Source: Flavobacteriaceae bacterium UJ101 (GTDB taxonomy: Bacteria; Bacteroidota; Bacteroidia; Flavobacteriales; UJ101). Taken from it: a stretch of 64,000 nt of DNA. The stretch is from positions 1 through 64,000 of the forward strand of contig CP016269.1 in NCBI GenBank assembly GCA_001880285.1. The letters are read 5' to 3'. The position numbers and the translations under genes are program-made. Positions 43,648 to 52,773 of the stretch are shown piece by piece (position 1 is the stretch's first letter; every line of letters starts with the position of its first letter). Below the pieces are notes generated by a model. That model was given only the letters and a program-made list of their open reading frames with translations, did no database searches and was not told where the DNA came from.

Positions 43648-44466
43648 TTACGTATATATTTTAAAAATATCTTGGTTAGAATCAAATTTACCAGACTTTC
43701 CTTCATATGGCACTTTACTCAATACATATTTAATGCATTCTAAACGAGCTTTTTTCTTACTATCCGTATTTACCTCAATCCATGGAGAAAACGTTGTAGA
43801 AGTAGTTTTAAATAATTTTTCAATATAATGAGTATAATCATCCCATTTTTCTTGAGCTTGTTCATCTAATTTACCTAATTTCCATGCTTTTAATGGATCT
43901 TCCCTTCTTGATTCTAAACGATCAGCTTGTTCTTCCTGAGAAATGGTTAAAAAAAGTTTGATCATAATAACTCCATCATCAATTAACATTTTCTCTACAT
44001 TATTTACTTGGCTTAAAAATAATTCATGTTGTTCGTCTGTACAAAATCCAAAAACAGGTTCTACAACAGCTCTATTATACCAACTTCGATCAAAAAACTT
44101 AATTTGTCCTGCTTCAGGTAAATTATTTAAATAACGCTGAAAATACCACTGTCCCTGTTCTTTTTTAGTTGGTGCAGGTAAGGCTACCACTTTTACCATT
44201 TTTGGATCTAAATATTCTATAAATCGCTTAATAGTACCTCCTTTACCAGCAGTATCTCTTCCTTCTAAAATAATTAAAACACGTTTATTATTTTTCTCTA
44301 CCCAAGTTTGTAATTTCACCAATTCATGCTGTAAATCTAATAAGTTGGTTTCATATTCGTATTCTTCTTTAAACTTTTTTTCACTTAATATTTTAGCTTC
44401 AAATAAATCGTTTAATAATTTTTTATTGCTATCTAATTTTTTTAATTTTTTAATACTTAACTCCAT
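43648..44466 (-). CDS. ppk2: Polyphosphate kinase 2
   Basis: A 272-residue PPK2 that uses polyphosphate to phosphorylate nucleotides. Walker A is LEGRDTAGKGGTIKRF, the lid and Walker B region is FFDRSWYNRAVVEPVFGFC, and DDPLK-like REDPLKAWKL is present. Length and single domain suggest class I (NDP to NTP). A GTG just before the ATG at 44466 is a less likely start. With ppk1 and ppx elsewhere in the window, this gives a full polyphosphate cycle. Confidence 0.95.
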   Translation of the reverse strand: MELSIKKLKKLDSNKKLLNDLFEAKILSEKKFKEEYEYETNLLDLQHELVKLQTWVEKNNKRVLIILEGRDTAGKGGTIKRFIEYLDPKMVKVVALPAPTKKEQGQWYFQRYLNNLPEAGQIKFFDRSWYNRAVVEPVFGFCTDEQHELFLSQVNNVEKMLIDDGVIMIKLFLTISQEEQADRLESRREDPLKAWKLGKLDEQAQEKWDDYTHYIEKLFKTTSTTFSPWIEVNTDSKKKARLECIKYVLSKVPYEGKSGKFDSNQDIFKIYT

Positions 44467-44511
44467 CACATTTTAATTTGATTAAAAATAGTCTTTTCTT
44501 AAAATTTAAGC

Positions 44512-44540
44512 AAAAAAAAATTTGACGAAATGTCAAATCA
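44512..44540 (-). terminator. Terminator of exported-protein gene
   Basis: On the minus strand the stem ATTTGAC / GTCAAAT (44538-44520) is followed by a run of nine T. It ends the gene whose stop is at 44572. Confidence 0.85.
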
Positions 44541-44571
44541 GCATATTATTATATAATAAGTTAATGTGTTA

Positions 44572-45276
44572 TTAAACGATCTTAGGAGGTATAAAAATTT
44601 TTGAAAAATCTTCGTCTTTGTAAGTTTGTGTGTAATAATAATCTGAAGATTCTTTTGTGTAATAAGTATTTATTAATGGTAAATTAATGAAATCATTGTT
44701 ATTTGCTACTACATTATTCACTGAGGTAGAAGCTAATCCTTTAGCAGAGCTGGATGTTGTTTTCTTAATTACTTCTGTAATATTAACAATAAACCCATAC
44801 CCTAAAACTTCAGGAACAAATTCCTTTTCAACTTTTTGGTTGTTTTTATGAATTTTATCTTCAACTGCCAATGCAGTCTTTGTATTAATTGTTTTATCTT
44901 GTGATAATATGTTTCCTAAATATTTCCCAGAAAAAGAACTTCCTTTAGCTATATAAATTTCTTCGGCAACTACTAAGCGACCTTTTCCTTTAACTTCGGC
45001 TCCTTTTTTATTTTTAATTGAAATTTTAGCTAATTGAGTTTGTGCCTTTTTAACAATTACATTTTGTTTTTTATCTCCTGAAAGTACAATCTCCCCTTCT
45101 CCTGATATTTCTTCAGTATCTAAAACAACATCTGTTTTAACATGTATTTGTGTTCCTTTTTCAATATGAACTCCTTCACCTATAAATAGCTGAGCCTGCG
45201 AAACAACAGGTATAAGCATAAATATTGTCCCCAATATCATACTTAAAATTACGCTATTTAACTTTTCGAATTTCAT
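44572..45276 (-). CDS. Exported protein, beta-rich, unknown
   Basis: A 234-residue protein with a signal peptide (VILSMILGTIFMLIPVVSQA, cut before QLFIGEG) and short repeats rich in Val, Ile, Gly and Lys (GVHIEKGTQIHVKTDVVLD, GEGEIVLSGDKKQNVIV) that look like a beta-solenoid. The C-terminus is Asn/Tyr-rich and ends in IPPKIV. Function unknown; probably envelope or surface. A TATATTTG -7 element lies on the minus strand at 45287-45294, just upstream. Confidence 0.72.
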   Translation of the reverse strand: MKFEKLNSVILSMILGTIFMLIPVVSQAQLFIGEGVHIEKGTQIHVKTDVVLDTEEISGEGEIVLSGDKKQNVIVKKAQTQLAKISIKNKKGAEVKGKGRLVVAEEIYIAKGSSFSGKYLGNILSQDKTINTKTALAVEDKIHKNNQKVEKEFVPEVLGYGFIVNITEVIKKTTSSSAKGLASTSVNNVVANNNDFINLPLINTYYTKESSDYYYTQTYKDEDFSKIFIPPKIV

Positions 45277-45359
45277 ACTTCAACTACAAATATAAATAAT
45301 TAAAATGAATATAACGTCCTAATCTACTATTTTTTAACAATTTCGCTATAAAATTTCAT

Positions 45360-46352
45360 TTACAAATCAGTATACTTTTTTTTATTTTTAATAAAATATT
45401 CTAGAATAATCCATTTAGAAACCATAAAACTGTTCTTTTTTTTAGAAATAGTTCTTTTATTATTCATTTTTAATGAGAACCTATAAAAACTGAAATGAGC
45501 TCTGATGATTGCAAAAAAATGATCAAATTGTCTTTGAAATAAAAACTTAATCCCTGCTACTCCATCTAAACACAACCGAAGGAATATTTTTAATAAAGCT
45601 TTAAATAAAGTGTTGTTTTTTAACAAATTAAACAAACTGTTTCGGAAATTCAGAAATGTTTTTTTGGGGTTCATATTCGAAAGTGTTGCACCTCCTAAAT
45701 GGAATACTACTGATTTATAGGTATAAAAAATTTTATATCCTTTATTTTTTACTCTCCAGCATAAATCAATTTCTTCTTGATGTGCAAAATAATCTTCATC
45801 TAGTCCTCCTACTTCATCAAAAATATGTTTTCGAATGAAAAAAACAGCTCCTGATGCCCAAAAAATTTCAATTTCATCGTTATATTGCCCTAAATCTTCT
45901 TCAATAGTATCAAAAATTCTTCCTCTACAAAAAGGATATCCTAAATTGTCTAAAAACCCTCCTGCAGCACCCGCATATTCAAAATGGGTTTTCTTTTTAT
46001 AATCTAATAATTTAGGTTGTACTACAGCTATTCTCTCATCTTTTTCAAAGAGTTTTTGAATAGGAGTAATCCAGTTTTCTGTAACTTCTACATCAGAATT
46101 TAATAAACAAACTATATCAGCTTCTACAGATTTTAATCCTTCATTGTATCCTTTAGAAAACCCATAATTTTCTTTATTCTGTATGATGCGAATAGAAGGA
46201 TAATTTTTTTTTAGAAAATTTATAGAATCATCTTCTGAAGCATTATCGATCACATAAATTTCTGCTTGTGAAGAATATTGTACAACAGATGGTAAGAACT
46301 GTTGTAACAATTTTTTTCCGTTCCAATTCAATATAACAATGGCTATTTTCAA
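45360..46352 (-). CDS. Glycosyltransferase family 2
   Basis: A 330-residue GT-A enzyme. AIVILNWNGKKLLQQFLPSV, VIDNASEDDS, LLNSDVEV and EIDLCWRVKNKGYKIFY (the ED motif) are the donor and acceptor parts. It lies directly after the two LpxL-like genes with a 4-base overlap (ATGA), which argues for a role in lipid A, LPS or a glycolipid. A C-terminal hydrophobic stretch suggests membrane association. Confidence 0.9.
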   Translation of the reverse strand: MKIAIVILNWNGKKLLQQFLPSVVQYSSQAEIYVIDNASEDDSINFLKKNYPSIRIIQNKENYGFSKGYNEGLKSVEADIVCLLNSDVEVTENWITPIQKLFEKDERIAVVQPKLLDYKKKTHFEYAGAAGGFLDNLGYPFCRGRIFDTIEEDLGQYNDEIEIFWASGAVFFIRKHIFDEVGGLDEDYFAHQEEIDLCWRVKNKGYKIFYTYKSVVFHLGGATLSNMNPKKTFLNFRNSLFNLLKNNTLFKALLKIFLRLCLDGVAGIKFLFQRQFDHFFAIIRAHFSFYRFSLKMNNKRTISKKKNSFMVSKWIILEYFIKNKKKYTDL

Positions 46353-47218
46353 AAATCAATTCCTTTTTTTAATTTCCAACGCTTATGGGACCATAACCAA
46401 TTATCAGGATTACGTTGAATGGTCTTGGTTAAATGCTCATAAAACGCATCAACCAATTCATTCTTTTCAAATTTAGCCCCATTTTCAGGTTCAATCTTAT
46501 ATAACGTTGTCTTGTAATAACCTCTTTTTATTTTTACTGTATCAGCATATACGGGAATTTGATTGTATTTGTTTACAATATCCTCATAACCCCTATAAAC
46601 TGCAGTATCTTGATTTAAAAATCGTAATGAATACTGAATGTTTTCTTTTTTAGGACTTTGATCTGATAAAAAGTATAACATATGTTTTCCATCATTCGGA
46701 ATTGCTACTACTTTTCGTAAAGTTAATTTTGAAGGAATTCCTTCTGCATTAAACTTTCTTCTTAACTGATTAACTTTATCATTTATAAACTTACTTCGAA
46801 GGGGTTTATATACATAATGAAATCCTTCGTAATTCTCTACTCGTAGCATAAATGATAAATACCACTCAAAATTGAACACATGACCTGATAAAATGGTTAC
46901 ATTCCTACCTCCATTTATGTTAAGCTCTTCAATATTAGTAAAAAGCATACGCTTATTCAATTCCTCTTTAGAGATCGTCAGACCTTTTATATTTTCAACT
47001 AAATAATCAGATAAATTTCTATAGAATTTTTTTGCTATTTTTTTCTGTTCTGATTTTGATTTTTCAGGAAATGAATTGGCTATATTTTCAGTAATAATTT
47101 TCTTTCTGTAATGGATAATGTAATAATTTACAACAAAAGAAATATCGGATATCATATACAATATTCTGAAAGGCAATCTGGAAAGTCCCAAAATACAATA
47201 GTAGATAATTTTTTCCAT
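46349..47218 (-). CDS. LpxL-like lysophospholipid/lipid A acyltransferase, copy 1
   Basis: A 289-residue inner-membrane acyltransferase. The catalytic HX4E motif is in LSGHVFNFEWYLSF, and FLSDQSPKKENI and NPDNWLWSHKRWK are typical of LpxL/HtrB proteins. One N-terminal membrane helix. It adds acyl chains to lipid A or related lipids, or makes ornithine- or phospho-lipids. It is next to a paralog with the same architecture and downstream partner GT2. Confidence 0.92.
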   Translation of the reverse strand: MEKIIYYCILGLSRLPFRILYMISDISFVVNYYIIHYRKKIITENIANSFPEKSKSEQKKIAKKFYRNLSDYLVENIKGLTISKEELNKRMLFTNIEELNINGGRNVTILSGHVFNFEWYLSFMLRVENYEGFHYVYKPLRSKFINDKVNQLRRKFNAEGIPSKLTLRKVVAIPNDGKHMLYFLSDQSPKKENIQYSLRFLNQDTAVYRGYEDIVNKYNQIPVYADTVKIKRGYYKTTLYKIEPENGAKFEKNELVDAFYEHLTKTIQRNPDNWLWSHKRWKLKKGIDF

Positions 47219-47268
47219 GGTACAAAATTAAAAAAAGTCATTAAAAAATGGCCTATTGTAACATTTTT

Positions 47269-48156
47269 TTAACAACGAAGTTCTTCAACATCTTTCTTAG
47301 TATACTTCCATCTTTTATGCGACCACAACCAATTATCGGGGTTTCTCTTTAAGGTAATGGTTAAGAGTTCAAAATATTTTTTCAACATCTCTCCTTCTTC
47401 AAATGTTTCTCCATTATCAGGTTTTATCTCTCTTAAAATCATTCGATAATGTCCTCTACGATCTTTTATTCCATCTATAAATAATACATTATGATTATAT
47501 TTTCTTACAATATCTTCAAAACCTTTAAAAACAGCTGTTTCTTGATTCATAAAATCAATAAAATATTTTGCTTTATGTTTATTAGGACTTTGATCGGTTA
47601 AAAAATAAAACAAATGTTTCCCATTATTAGGAATTTGAGCAATAGTACGATAGGTTTCTTTCGCTGAAATACCTGTTCCATTAAAACGAGATCTCAGCTC
47701 ATTTACTTTTCGATTCAAATACTTGTTTTTAAGGGGCTTGTAAATAAAATACAATCCATCAAAACCTTGTATATTTTTTGCAAAAAAAGGATACCATTCA
47801 AAATTAAATACATGACCTGATAGAGCCATTAAATTTTTTCCTGTATTGGTATATTCTTTAATCAATTCTGGATTTTCACATACAACTCTTTTTTCTAATT
47901 CATTTGGATCTACAGTAAGACCTTTTATACTTTCAAAAACATAGTCTGTAAAATTTCGATTGAATTTTTTATGTATTTGATTAATTTCTTTTTGTGACTT
48001 CTCAGGAAAAGAATTCTTTAAATTATTTTGAATTATATCTTTTCTATAACGAATTATATAATGATTAATGAAAAAAAACAAATCTGAAAATAAATACAAT
48101 AACTTAAACGGAAGTATTGATATAAAAATGAAAACTAAATAAATGAGTCGATCCAT
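47269..48156 (-). CDS. LpxL-like lysophospholipid/lipid A acyltransferase, copy 2
   Basis: A 295-residue paralog of the previous gene, easily aligned over the full length (both have FPEKSxxE, LSGHVFNFEWY, IPNxGKHxxYFLxDQSPxK and RNPDNWLWSHKRWK). The catalytic HX4E is intact, so both copies may be active on different positions of lipid A. It is the first gene of the three-gene set lpxL2-lpxL1-GT2. Confidence 0.92.
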   Translation of the reverse strand: MDRLIYLVFIFISILPFKLLYLFSDLFFFINHYIIRYRKDIIQNNLKNSFPEKSQKEINQIHKKFNRNFTDYVFESIKGLTVDPNELEKRVVCENPELIKEYTNTGKNLMALSGHVFNFEWYPFFAKNIQGFDGLYFIYKPLKNKYLNRKVNELRSRFNGTGISAKETYRTIAQIPNNGKHLFYFLTDQSPNKHKAKYFIDFMNQETAVFKGFEDIVRKYNHNVLFIDGIKDRRGHYRMILREIKPDNGETFEEGEMLKKYFELLTITLKRNPDNWLWSHKRWKYTKKDVEELRC

Positions 48157-48189
48157 AAGTTTGCTAAAATAACATTTAATTCTTTCTAA

Positions 48190-48224
48190 AAAGAAAAAAG
48201 AGAGAATTTTTCAATTCTCTCTCT
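48190..48224 (-). terminator. Terminator after the lipoprotein operon
   Basis: Stem AGAGAGAATT / AATTCTCTCT with a TTTC loop. On the minus strand it is followed by TTTTTT. It ends the transcript that includes the lipoprotein gene at 48244. Confidence 0.88.
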
Positions 48225-48243
48225 AAAATTTTCTATTTAATAT

Positions 48244-48870
48244 TTATTTTATAATGTTATTTTTAACTAAATAATTAACTAAATTATTTGAAAAGCTAGA
48301 AGCTCCACTAGAAATAGAAGATGGGTCATAAAGTGTTGATTGCCCTTTCCAAACCATTACATCTTGTTTATTATCTCCTTGAGTTAAATCATATAAATTA
48401 GCTTCAATTACATAATTTTGATTTTGTTCATAATAACCTGGCCCGTATACCATATCATAAGTTCTATAGACACGTCTTCCAACTCTTCCATATACAGGCA
48501 TTGTATACATTTCTCCTGGATTATAATCTGTACTTACATATGAATTTACAGGTGTAACTGTTATAACAGCATCGACTTGATTTTTCTCTAATACTTTCGC
48601 TACATTCTCTTCTGACCAAGCCTCTTTTGATACATTAGGAGGAAATAAACTTAAACCTGAAACGGTTTGAATCATTTTTTGATTTTTTAAATCAGAAATA
48701 ATATTATTCTCCATGCTTTGACGTACTTCTAAATTTTTACTAATCGCAATAACTGCAATTTTTTTAAAAGGTTGTGAATCATATCCTTCTTTTTGCCACT
48801 CAGAAGTCATCGCTGGACCACAGCTAATCCATAACAAAGCACCTAATGCTACAATAATTAATTTTTTCAT
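48244..48870 (-). CDS. Lipoprotein of unknown function
   Basis: A 208-residue protein starting at the ATG at 48870 (MKKLIIVALGALLWISCGPAMTSEW) with a lipobox ISC. The body (PFKKIAVIAISKNLEVRQSMENNIISDL, VDAVITVTPVNS) resembles outer-membrane-type periplasmic proteins with a TolB/CsgG-like alpha/beta fold, though I cannot name the family. It is last in the block DUF493, DUF6452, DUF6048, this gene. Confidence 0.78.
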   Translation of the reverse strand: MKKLIIVALGALLWISCGPAMTSEWQKEGYDSQPFKKIAVIAISKNLEVRQSMENNIISDLKNQKMIQTVSGLSLFPPNVSKEAWSEENVAKVLEKNQVDAVITVTPVNSYVSTDYNPGEMYTMPVYGRVGRRVYRTYDMVYGPGYYEQNQNYVIEANLYDLTQGDNKQDVMVWKGQSTLYDPSSISSGASSFSNNLVNYLVKNNIIK

Positions 48871-48906
48871 ATAGTATGTATTTTTCATAAAAATAATAAA
48901 AACTAT

Positions 48907-49644
48907 TTAGTTTGTTTCTTTTTCTTCGATGATTTCTTCCTTTTTAATTTTTTTCTTAAATAATGGAATTCTATAATTCAAACTTATATTTATCCAAGCA
49001 TTTGCATTGTTAATATCATCCCCAAAACCTGGAATAACAATAGATTCTACTCCTGATTGTTTCCCAGAACTAACTAATATTTTAGGACGAATAGAGGTAT
49101 CTAAGAAAAAATTAGTATTCCATAACTCTTTTCGAGCTCCTACTACAAATTCAATCCAACTAGCTGACACCGTAGCTTTTCCTAAGCCAGAAGTACTTTG
49201 TTGAACCGTTACATTACCCGCTTCATCTCTTATGGTTAAAGGGTAAGCATTAATTTGTTGATTATATGATGTAAAAGCATAACGAATTCCTGCATAAAAA
49301 AAATCATCCTCACTATATCGGGTTTCACTAAACGACCAATTGGCTCCTATTTTATAATACGTTCCATCTACATCTACATCCCAATTTACTTTTGAATAAT
49401 TGTTTTTTTGATAACCTACTTCTACTACCCCATGCAATTTTTTATATAAACGCATATTCGCATTAAACTCATATCCACTTGATTTATCCCAAATGCTTGT
49501 CAATGGAGCTATTAAATCACCTCCAATAAATAACTTATATTGTTTTTCTTTCACTTCAACTATTGTATCCTTCTCATTTTGAGCTGTCAAACATAGCATG
49601 AAGAAAAAACTAAAAATAAATAAACATCTGTGCTTCTGTTTCAT
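48907..49644 (-). CDS. DUF6048 family outer-membrane protein
   Basis: A protein of about 245 residues starting at the ATG at 49644 (MKQKHRCLFIFSF), with a signal peptide ending CLTAQ and a small beta-barrel (VEVGYQKNNYSKVNWDVDVDG, FFYAGIRYAFTSYNQQ). Matches the DUF6048 pattern; function unknown. Its 5' end overlaps the DUF6452 gene by 35 bases, so the two are translated from one message. Confidence 0.82.
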   Translation of the reverse strand: MKQKHRCLFIFSFFFMLCLTAQNEKDTIVEVKEKQYKLFIGGDLIAPLTSIWDKSSGYEFNANMRLYKKLHGVVEVGYQKNNYSKVNWDVDVDGTYYKIGANWSFSETRYSEDDFFYAGIRYAFTSYNQQINAYPLTIRDEAGNVTVQQSTSGLGKATVSASWIEFVVGARKELWNTNFFLDTSIRPKILVSSGKQSGVESIVIPGFGDDINNANAWINISLNYRIPLFKKKIKKEEIIEEKETN

Positions 49645-50101
49645 TTGTAATAGAAATTTGATTATTAGCATCAACTAAATTAGGGTTCCATTCCAATTTT
49701 TTCAACGTTTTACTACTTGTTCCTAATGTAGCACTTACATTGGTATAATTTATTTTAAAACCACAACCTTTAGAAACGTATTCTTCTGTTCGTGTAAAAC
49801 TTAATGCTATGGTATCCACATCTGTAGCATTTGTTGATGTTCTATAAAATAATGTATCTACTGAATTATTTAATGATAGTGGTAGTTGAATAGAATCTTG
49901 AGATGAAAATGTATAATCAGTAAATTCAGTAGTTGAAATAACACCCGATTTACTGGCTACCTCATTAGTTGCTTCATCATAAAACTTAATAATTAACCGA
50001 GCTGTTGTATCTTCCCCACAAATTTCTTGATCATCTTCACAGGAAACAAAGAAAAAAACACTCAGTAAAGTAGCACTTATTATAAAACTTATCTTTTTCA
50101 T
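49610..50101 (-). CDS. DUF6452 family lipoprotein
   Basis: A protein of about 163 residues starting at the ATG at 50101 (MKKISFIISATLLSVFFFVSC), with a lipobox VSC. CGEDTTARLIIKFYD and LSFTRTEEYVSKGCGFKINY are typical of DUF6452, which is normally encoded beside DUF6048. Envelope-located, function unknown. Confidence 0.83.
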   Translation of the reverse strand: MKKISFIISATLLSVFFFVSCEDDQEICGEDTTARLIIKFYDEATNEVASKSGVISTTEFTDYTFSSQDSIQLPLSLNNSVDTLFYRTSTNATDVDTIALSFTRTEEYVSKGCGFKINYTNVSATLGTSSKTLKKLEWNPNLVDANNQISITNETEAQMFIYF

Positions 50102-50112
50102 ATAAAACAAAC

Positions 50113-50403
50113 TTACAGCATCATAACACCTTCTATTTTAGACACTTGTTTATATTTTTCAATAACACTTTCAGGATCTAGCATATAGACTTGAATCGTT
50201 AAACTTGTATATTTACCATTTTTTGACTCTTTTGAAGAAACGTTAGGACGCATTCCATCAAAAACTCGTTGAACTTCAGCCAATTTTTGATTATCTGTGG
50301 TTACAATAAATTTATATCGATAATCAGAAGGAAAAGAAACTGTTTCTTCTAATTGTTTTTTAAATCGTTTATAAAATTCTTCTGGATTTTCTTTTTCACT
50401 CAT
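50113..50403 (-). CDS. DUF493 (YbeD-like) protein
   Basis: A 96-residue ferredoxin-like-fold protein with the YbeD/DUF493 pattern FPSDYRYKFIVTTDNQKLAEVQRVFD and a regular beta-alpha-beta layout. In other bacteria it is linked to lipoate metabolism, but the role is unproven. It leads the minus-strand block and is divergent from the AAA ATPase gene. Confidence 0.85.
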   Translation of the reverse strand: MSEKENPEEFYKRFKKQLEETVSFPSDYRYKFIVTTDNQKLAEVQRVFDGMRPNVSSKESKNGKYTSLTIQVYMLDPESVIEKYKQVSKIEGVMML

Positions 50404-50455
50404 GGAATAATTTTATTTATATAAACGGTAAAATTAAAGAAAAAATATCAAACAC

Positions 50456-50488
50456 TTTGACAAACCATAGAATGTTTCTTTATATTTG
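50456..50488 (+). promoter_or_regulatory. Promoter of the AAA ATPase-recQ operon
   Basis: TTTG (50456-50459), 21-base spacer, TATATTTG (50481-50488). The position fixes the start codon of the next gene: the upstream ATGs at 50457 and 50472 would be outside the transcript, leaving GTG at 50511. Confidence 0.7.
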
Positions 50489-50510
50489 TTGTTTTAGTGA
50501 AAAAACCATT

Positions 50511-51047
50511 GTGAGAAGGAAAATTATCATTTCAGGAGGCCCTAGTTCGGGGAAAACAACTATAATCAATGCTTTAATGGAACAAGGTTTTCATTGTGAA
50601 GAAGAATTTTCACGGCATATAATTGAAGAAGGAATTCGTACAGGAAGTGGTATCGTTCCATGGGATAAACTAGATTTATTTACCGAAAAACTCTTTGAAG
50701 GTCGAATAGAGCAATTTTATCATGGAGATCAATTTGATGAAACTATTTTCTATGACCGAAGTATTATTGATTCTATTGCCTACATGGAACATGATAATGA
50801 AGTAATACCCGATCAATATGTTCAAGATGCCAAAAAGTTACGCTATTATGCTCAAGTTTTTATAACGCCTTATTGGGATAGTATTTATACCACTGATGAA
50901 CAACGAAAAGAACCATCTGAAAAGGCTAAATCGTTAGAAAAAGCCATTATTGACTGCTATAAAAAATATAATTATCAAACCATCCTTGTACCTAAAACTA
51001 CCATTGAAAAACGTATTGAATTTATTTTGAATCATATCAATGAATAA
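50511..51047 (+). CDS. AAA family P-loop ATPase
   Basis: A 178-residue P-loop kinase/ATPase of the AAA_28 type. Walker A is ISGGPSSGKTTIINAL, the Walker B-like motif is IFYDRSIIDSIAYME, and ITPYWDSIYTTDEQRKEP follows. GTG at 50511 is chosen because the promoter lies just upstream. It overlaps the following recQ gene by 8 bases, so they form an operon. Likely a small-molecule kinase; substrate unknown. Confidence 0.87.
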   Translation: MRRKIIISGGPSSGKTTIINALMEQGFHCEEEFSRHIIEEGIRTGSGIVPWDKLDLFTEKLFEGRIEQFYHGDQFDETIFYDRSIIDSIAYMEHDNEVIPDQYVQDAKKLRYYAQVFITPYWDSIYTTDEQRKEPSEKAKSLEKAIIDCYKKYNYQTILVPKTTIEKRIEFILNHINE

Positions 51048-52746
51048 ACCTACTCCAATATCTATTTTAAAGCAATATTGGAACTATGATCAATTCAGAC
51101 CTTTCCAAGAAGAAATCATACAATCCATTATTAATCAAAATGATACATTAGGGCTTTTAGCTACAGGAGGAGGAAAATCAATTTGTTTTCAAGTGCCCGG
51201 AATGTTTTTTGAAGGTATTACTTTAGTAATCACTCCTTTAATTGCTTTAATGAAAGATCAAGTTGAAGGGTTACAGAAACGAAATATTCAAGCTCGATAC
51301 ATAAGTTCTGAACTTTCTTATAAAGAAATTGATCAAATTTTAGATAAATGTATTTATGATGCTGTTAAGTTTCTATATATAGCTCCAGAACGAATTCAAA
51401 CTGAAATTTTTCAAGTTCGTGTACAAAAAATGCCTGTTTCTCAAATCGTAATTGATGAAGCACATTGTATCTCTCAATGGGGAAACGATTTCAGACCTTC
51501 TTATTTGAAGATTAATTCATTACGTGATTTTTTTCCTAAAACTCCTTTCTTAGCATTAACAGCAACAGCTACTCCAAAGGTTGTTTTAGATATACAACAA
51601 CAACTTGATTTTAAAAAGAATCATGTTATTAAAAGTTCTTTTGAACGAAAGAATTTAACTTTTCAAGTCTTTCATACAGAAAACAAACTACATAAGTTAG
51701 TTGAACTTTTGAAAAATAAAAATGAGTCAGCCATCATCTATGTTCGAAGTCGTAGAAATACTAAAGAAATTGCAGAATATTTAAATAGCTATGCCATTTC
51801 CTCTGATTTTTACCATGCTGGGTTAAGTAGTAAAGAAAAAAATAATAAAGAGCATGCTTGGAAAACAGAAAAAACACCTGTTATTGTTTCTACTAATGCT
51901 TTTGGTATGGGAATCGACAAATCGACTGTTCGAACCGTAATACATTATGATTTACCCGACACTATAGAGGCATATTATCAAGAAGCGGGACGTGCAGGAC
52001 GTGATCTAAAACCTGCACATTGTATTCTTTTATATAATGACCAGTACGATTTTGAAAAAACCAAAAATCGTTTAATTATGAGTTATCCAACTCAAAAAGA
52101 ATATCAACAAATTGTAACATTACTTTTTAATTATACACAAGTTGCTATCGGAGAACTTCCAGATCGCACTTTTGAAATTGATTTAAAACAATTTGAAAAA
52201 AAATTAGATATCTCCTTATTAAAAATTCATCATACATTAGAGTTTTTACACCGATCGGGTATTTTAATTTTTAAAAGAAATGAACATAAAAGTACATTGA
52301 AAATTAATGCTCATCCCAAAAGTATTGAGAATTATCCTCTATTAAATTTATTGGTAAGGTCTTATCCCGGAATTTTATCTCAACTAAAAAGAATTAATGA
52401 ATATGAGTTAGCTCAAACACTAAACATTCGTTATAAAAAAGTTTTTCAAGCACTCCATACTTATCAATTACAAAATATTGTAGAGTATCACCCAGCATTA
52501 TCTAATTTGATCATCTTTTTAGAACAACGCGATGATGCTCATATTAAAAATAGACTTTGGAAAAAATTTGAAGCTTTTATACACAATAAGGCACAAATGC
52601 AAGCTAAAATGCTTCAATATCCTAAAAGTACACAATGTAGAATGCAATTTATATTAGCGTATTTTGGTGAAATTACACCTACTGTTTGTTCACGCTGTGA
52701 TAATTGTAATCGTTCTCCTCGTATTTTCTTAGAAAATATTCTGTAG
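51040..52746 (+). CDS. RecQ family DNA helicase, short form with zinc site
   Basis: A 568-residue RecQ-type helicase. Walker A LLATGGGKS, DEAH box IDEAHCISQWGNDF, TATATPKV and QEAGRAGRD are intact. The zinc module is complete (Cys533, then Cys550, Cys553, Cys556, same spacing as E. coli RecQ). It lacks an HRDC domain, unlike the long RecQ at 6948. It is downstream of and overlaps the AAA ATPase gene and precedes fmt. Confidence 0.93.
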   Translation: MNKPTPISILKQYWNYDQFRPFQEEIIQSIINQNDTLGLLATGGGKSICFQVPGMFFEGITLVITPLIALMKDQVEGLQKRNIQARYISSELSYKEIDQILDKCIYDAVKFLYIAPERIQTEIFQVRVQKMPVSQIVIDEAHCISQWGNDFRPSYLKINSLRDFFPKTPFLALTATATPKVVLDIQQQLDFKKNHVIKSSFERKNLTFQVFHTENKLHKLVELLKNKNESAIIYVRSRRNTKEIAEYLNSYAISSDFYHAGLSSKEKNNKEHAWKTEKTPVIVSTNAFGMGIDKSTVRTVIHYDLPDTIEAYYQEAGRAGRDLKPAHCILLYNDQYDFEKTKNRLIMSYPTQKEYQQIVTLLFNYTQVAIGELPDRTFEIDLKQFEKKLDISLLKIHHTLEFLHRSGILIFKRNEHKSTLKINAHPKSIENYPLLNLLVRSYPGILSQLKRINEYELAQTLNIRYKKVFQALHTYQLQNIVEYHPALSNLIIFLEQRDDAHIKNRLWKKFEAFIHNKAQMQAKMLQYPKSTQCRMQFILAYFGEITPTVCSRCDNCNRSPRIFLENIL

Positions 52747-52773
52747 TTTTGTTTTTAAATATAAAATTATAAT

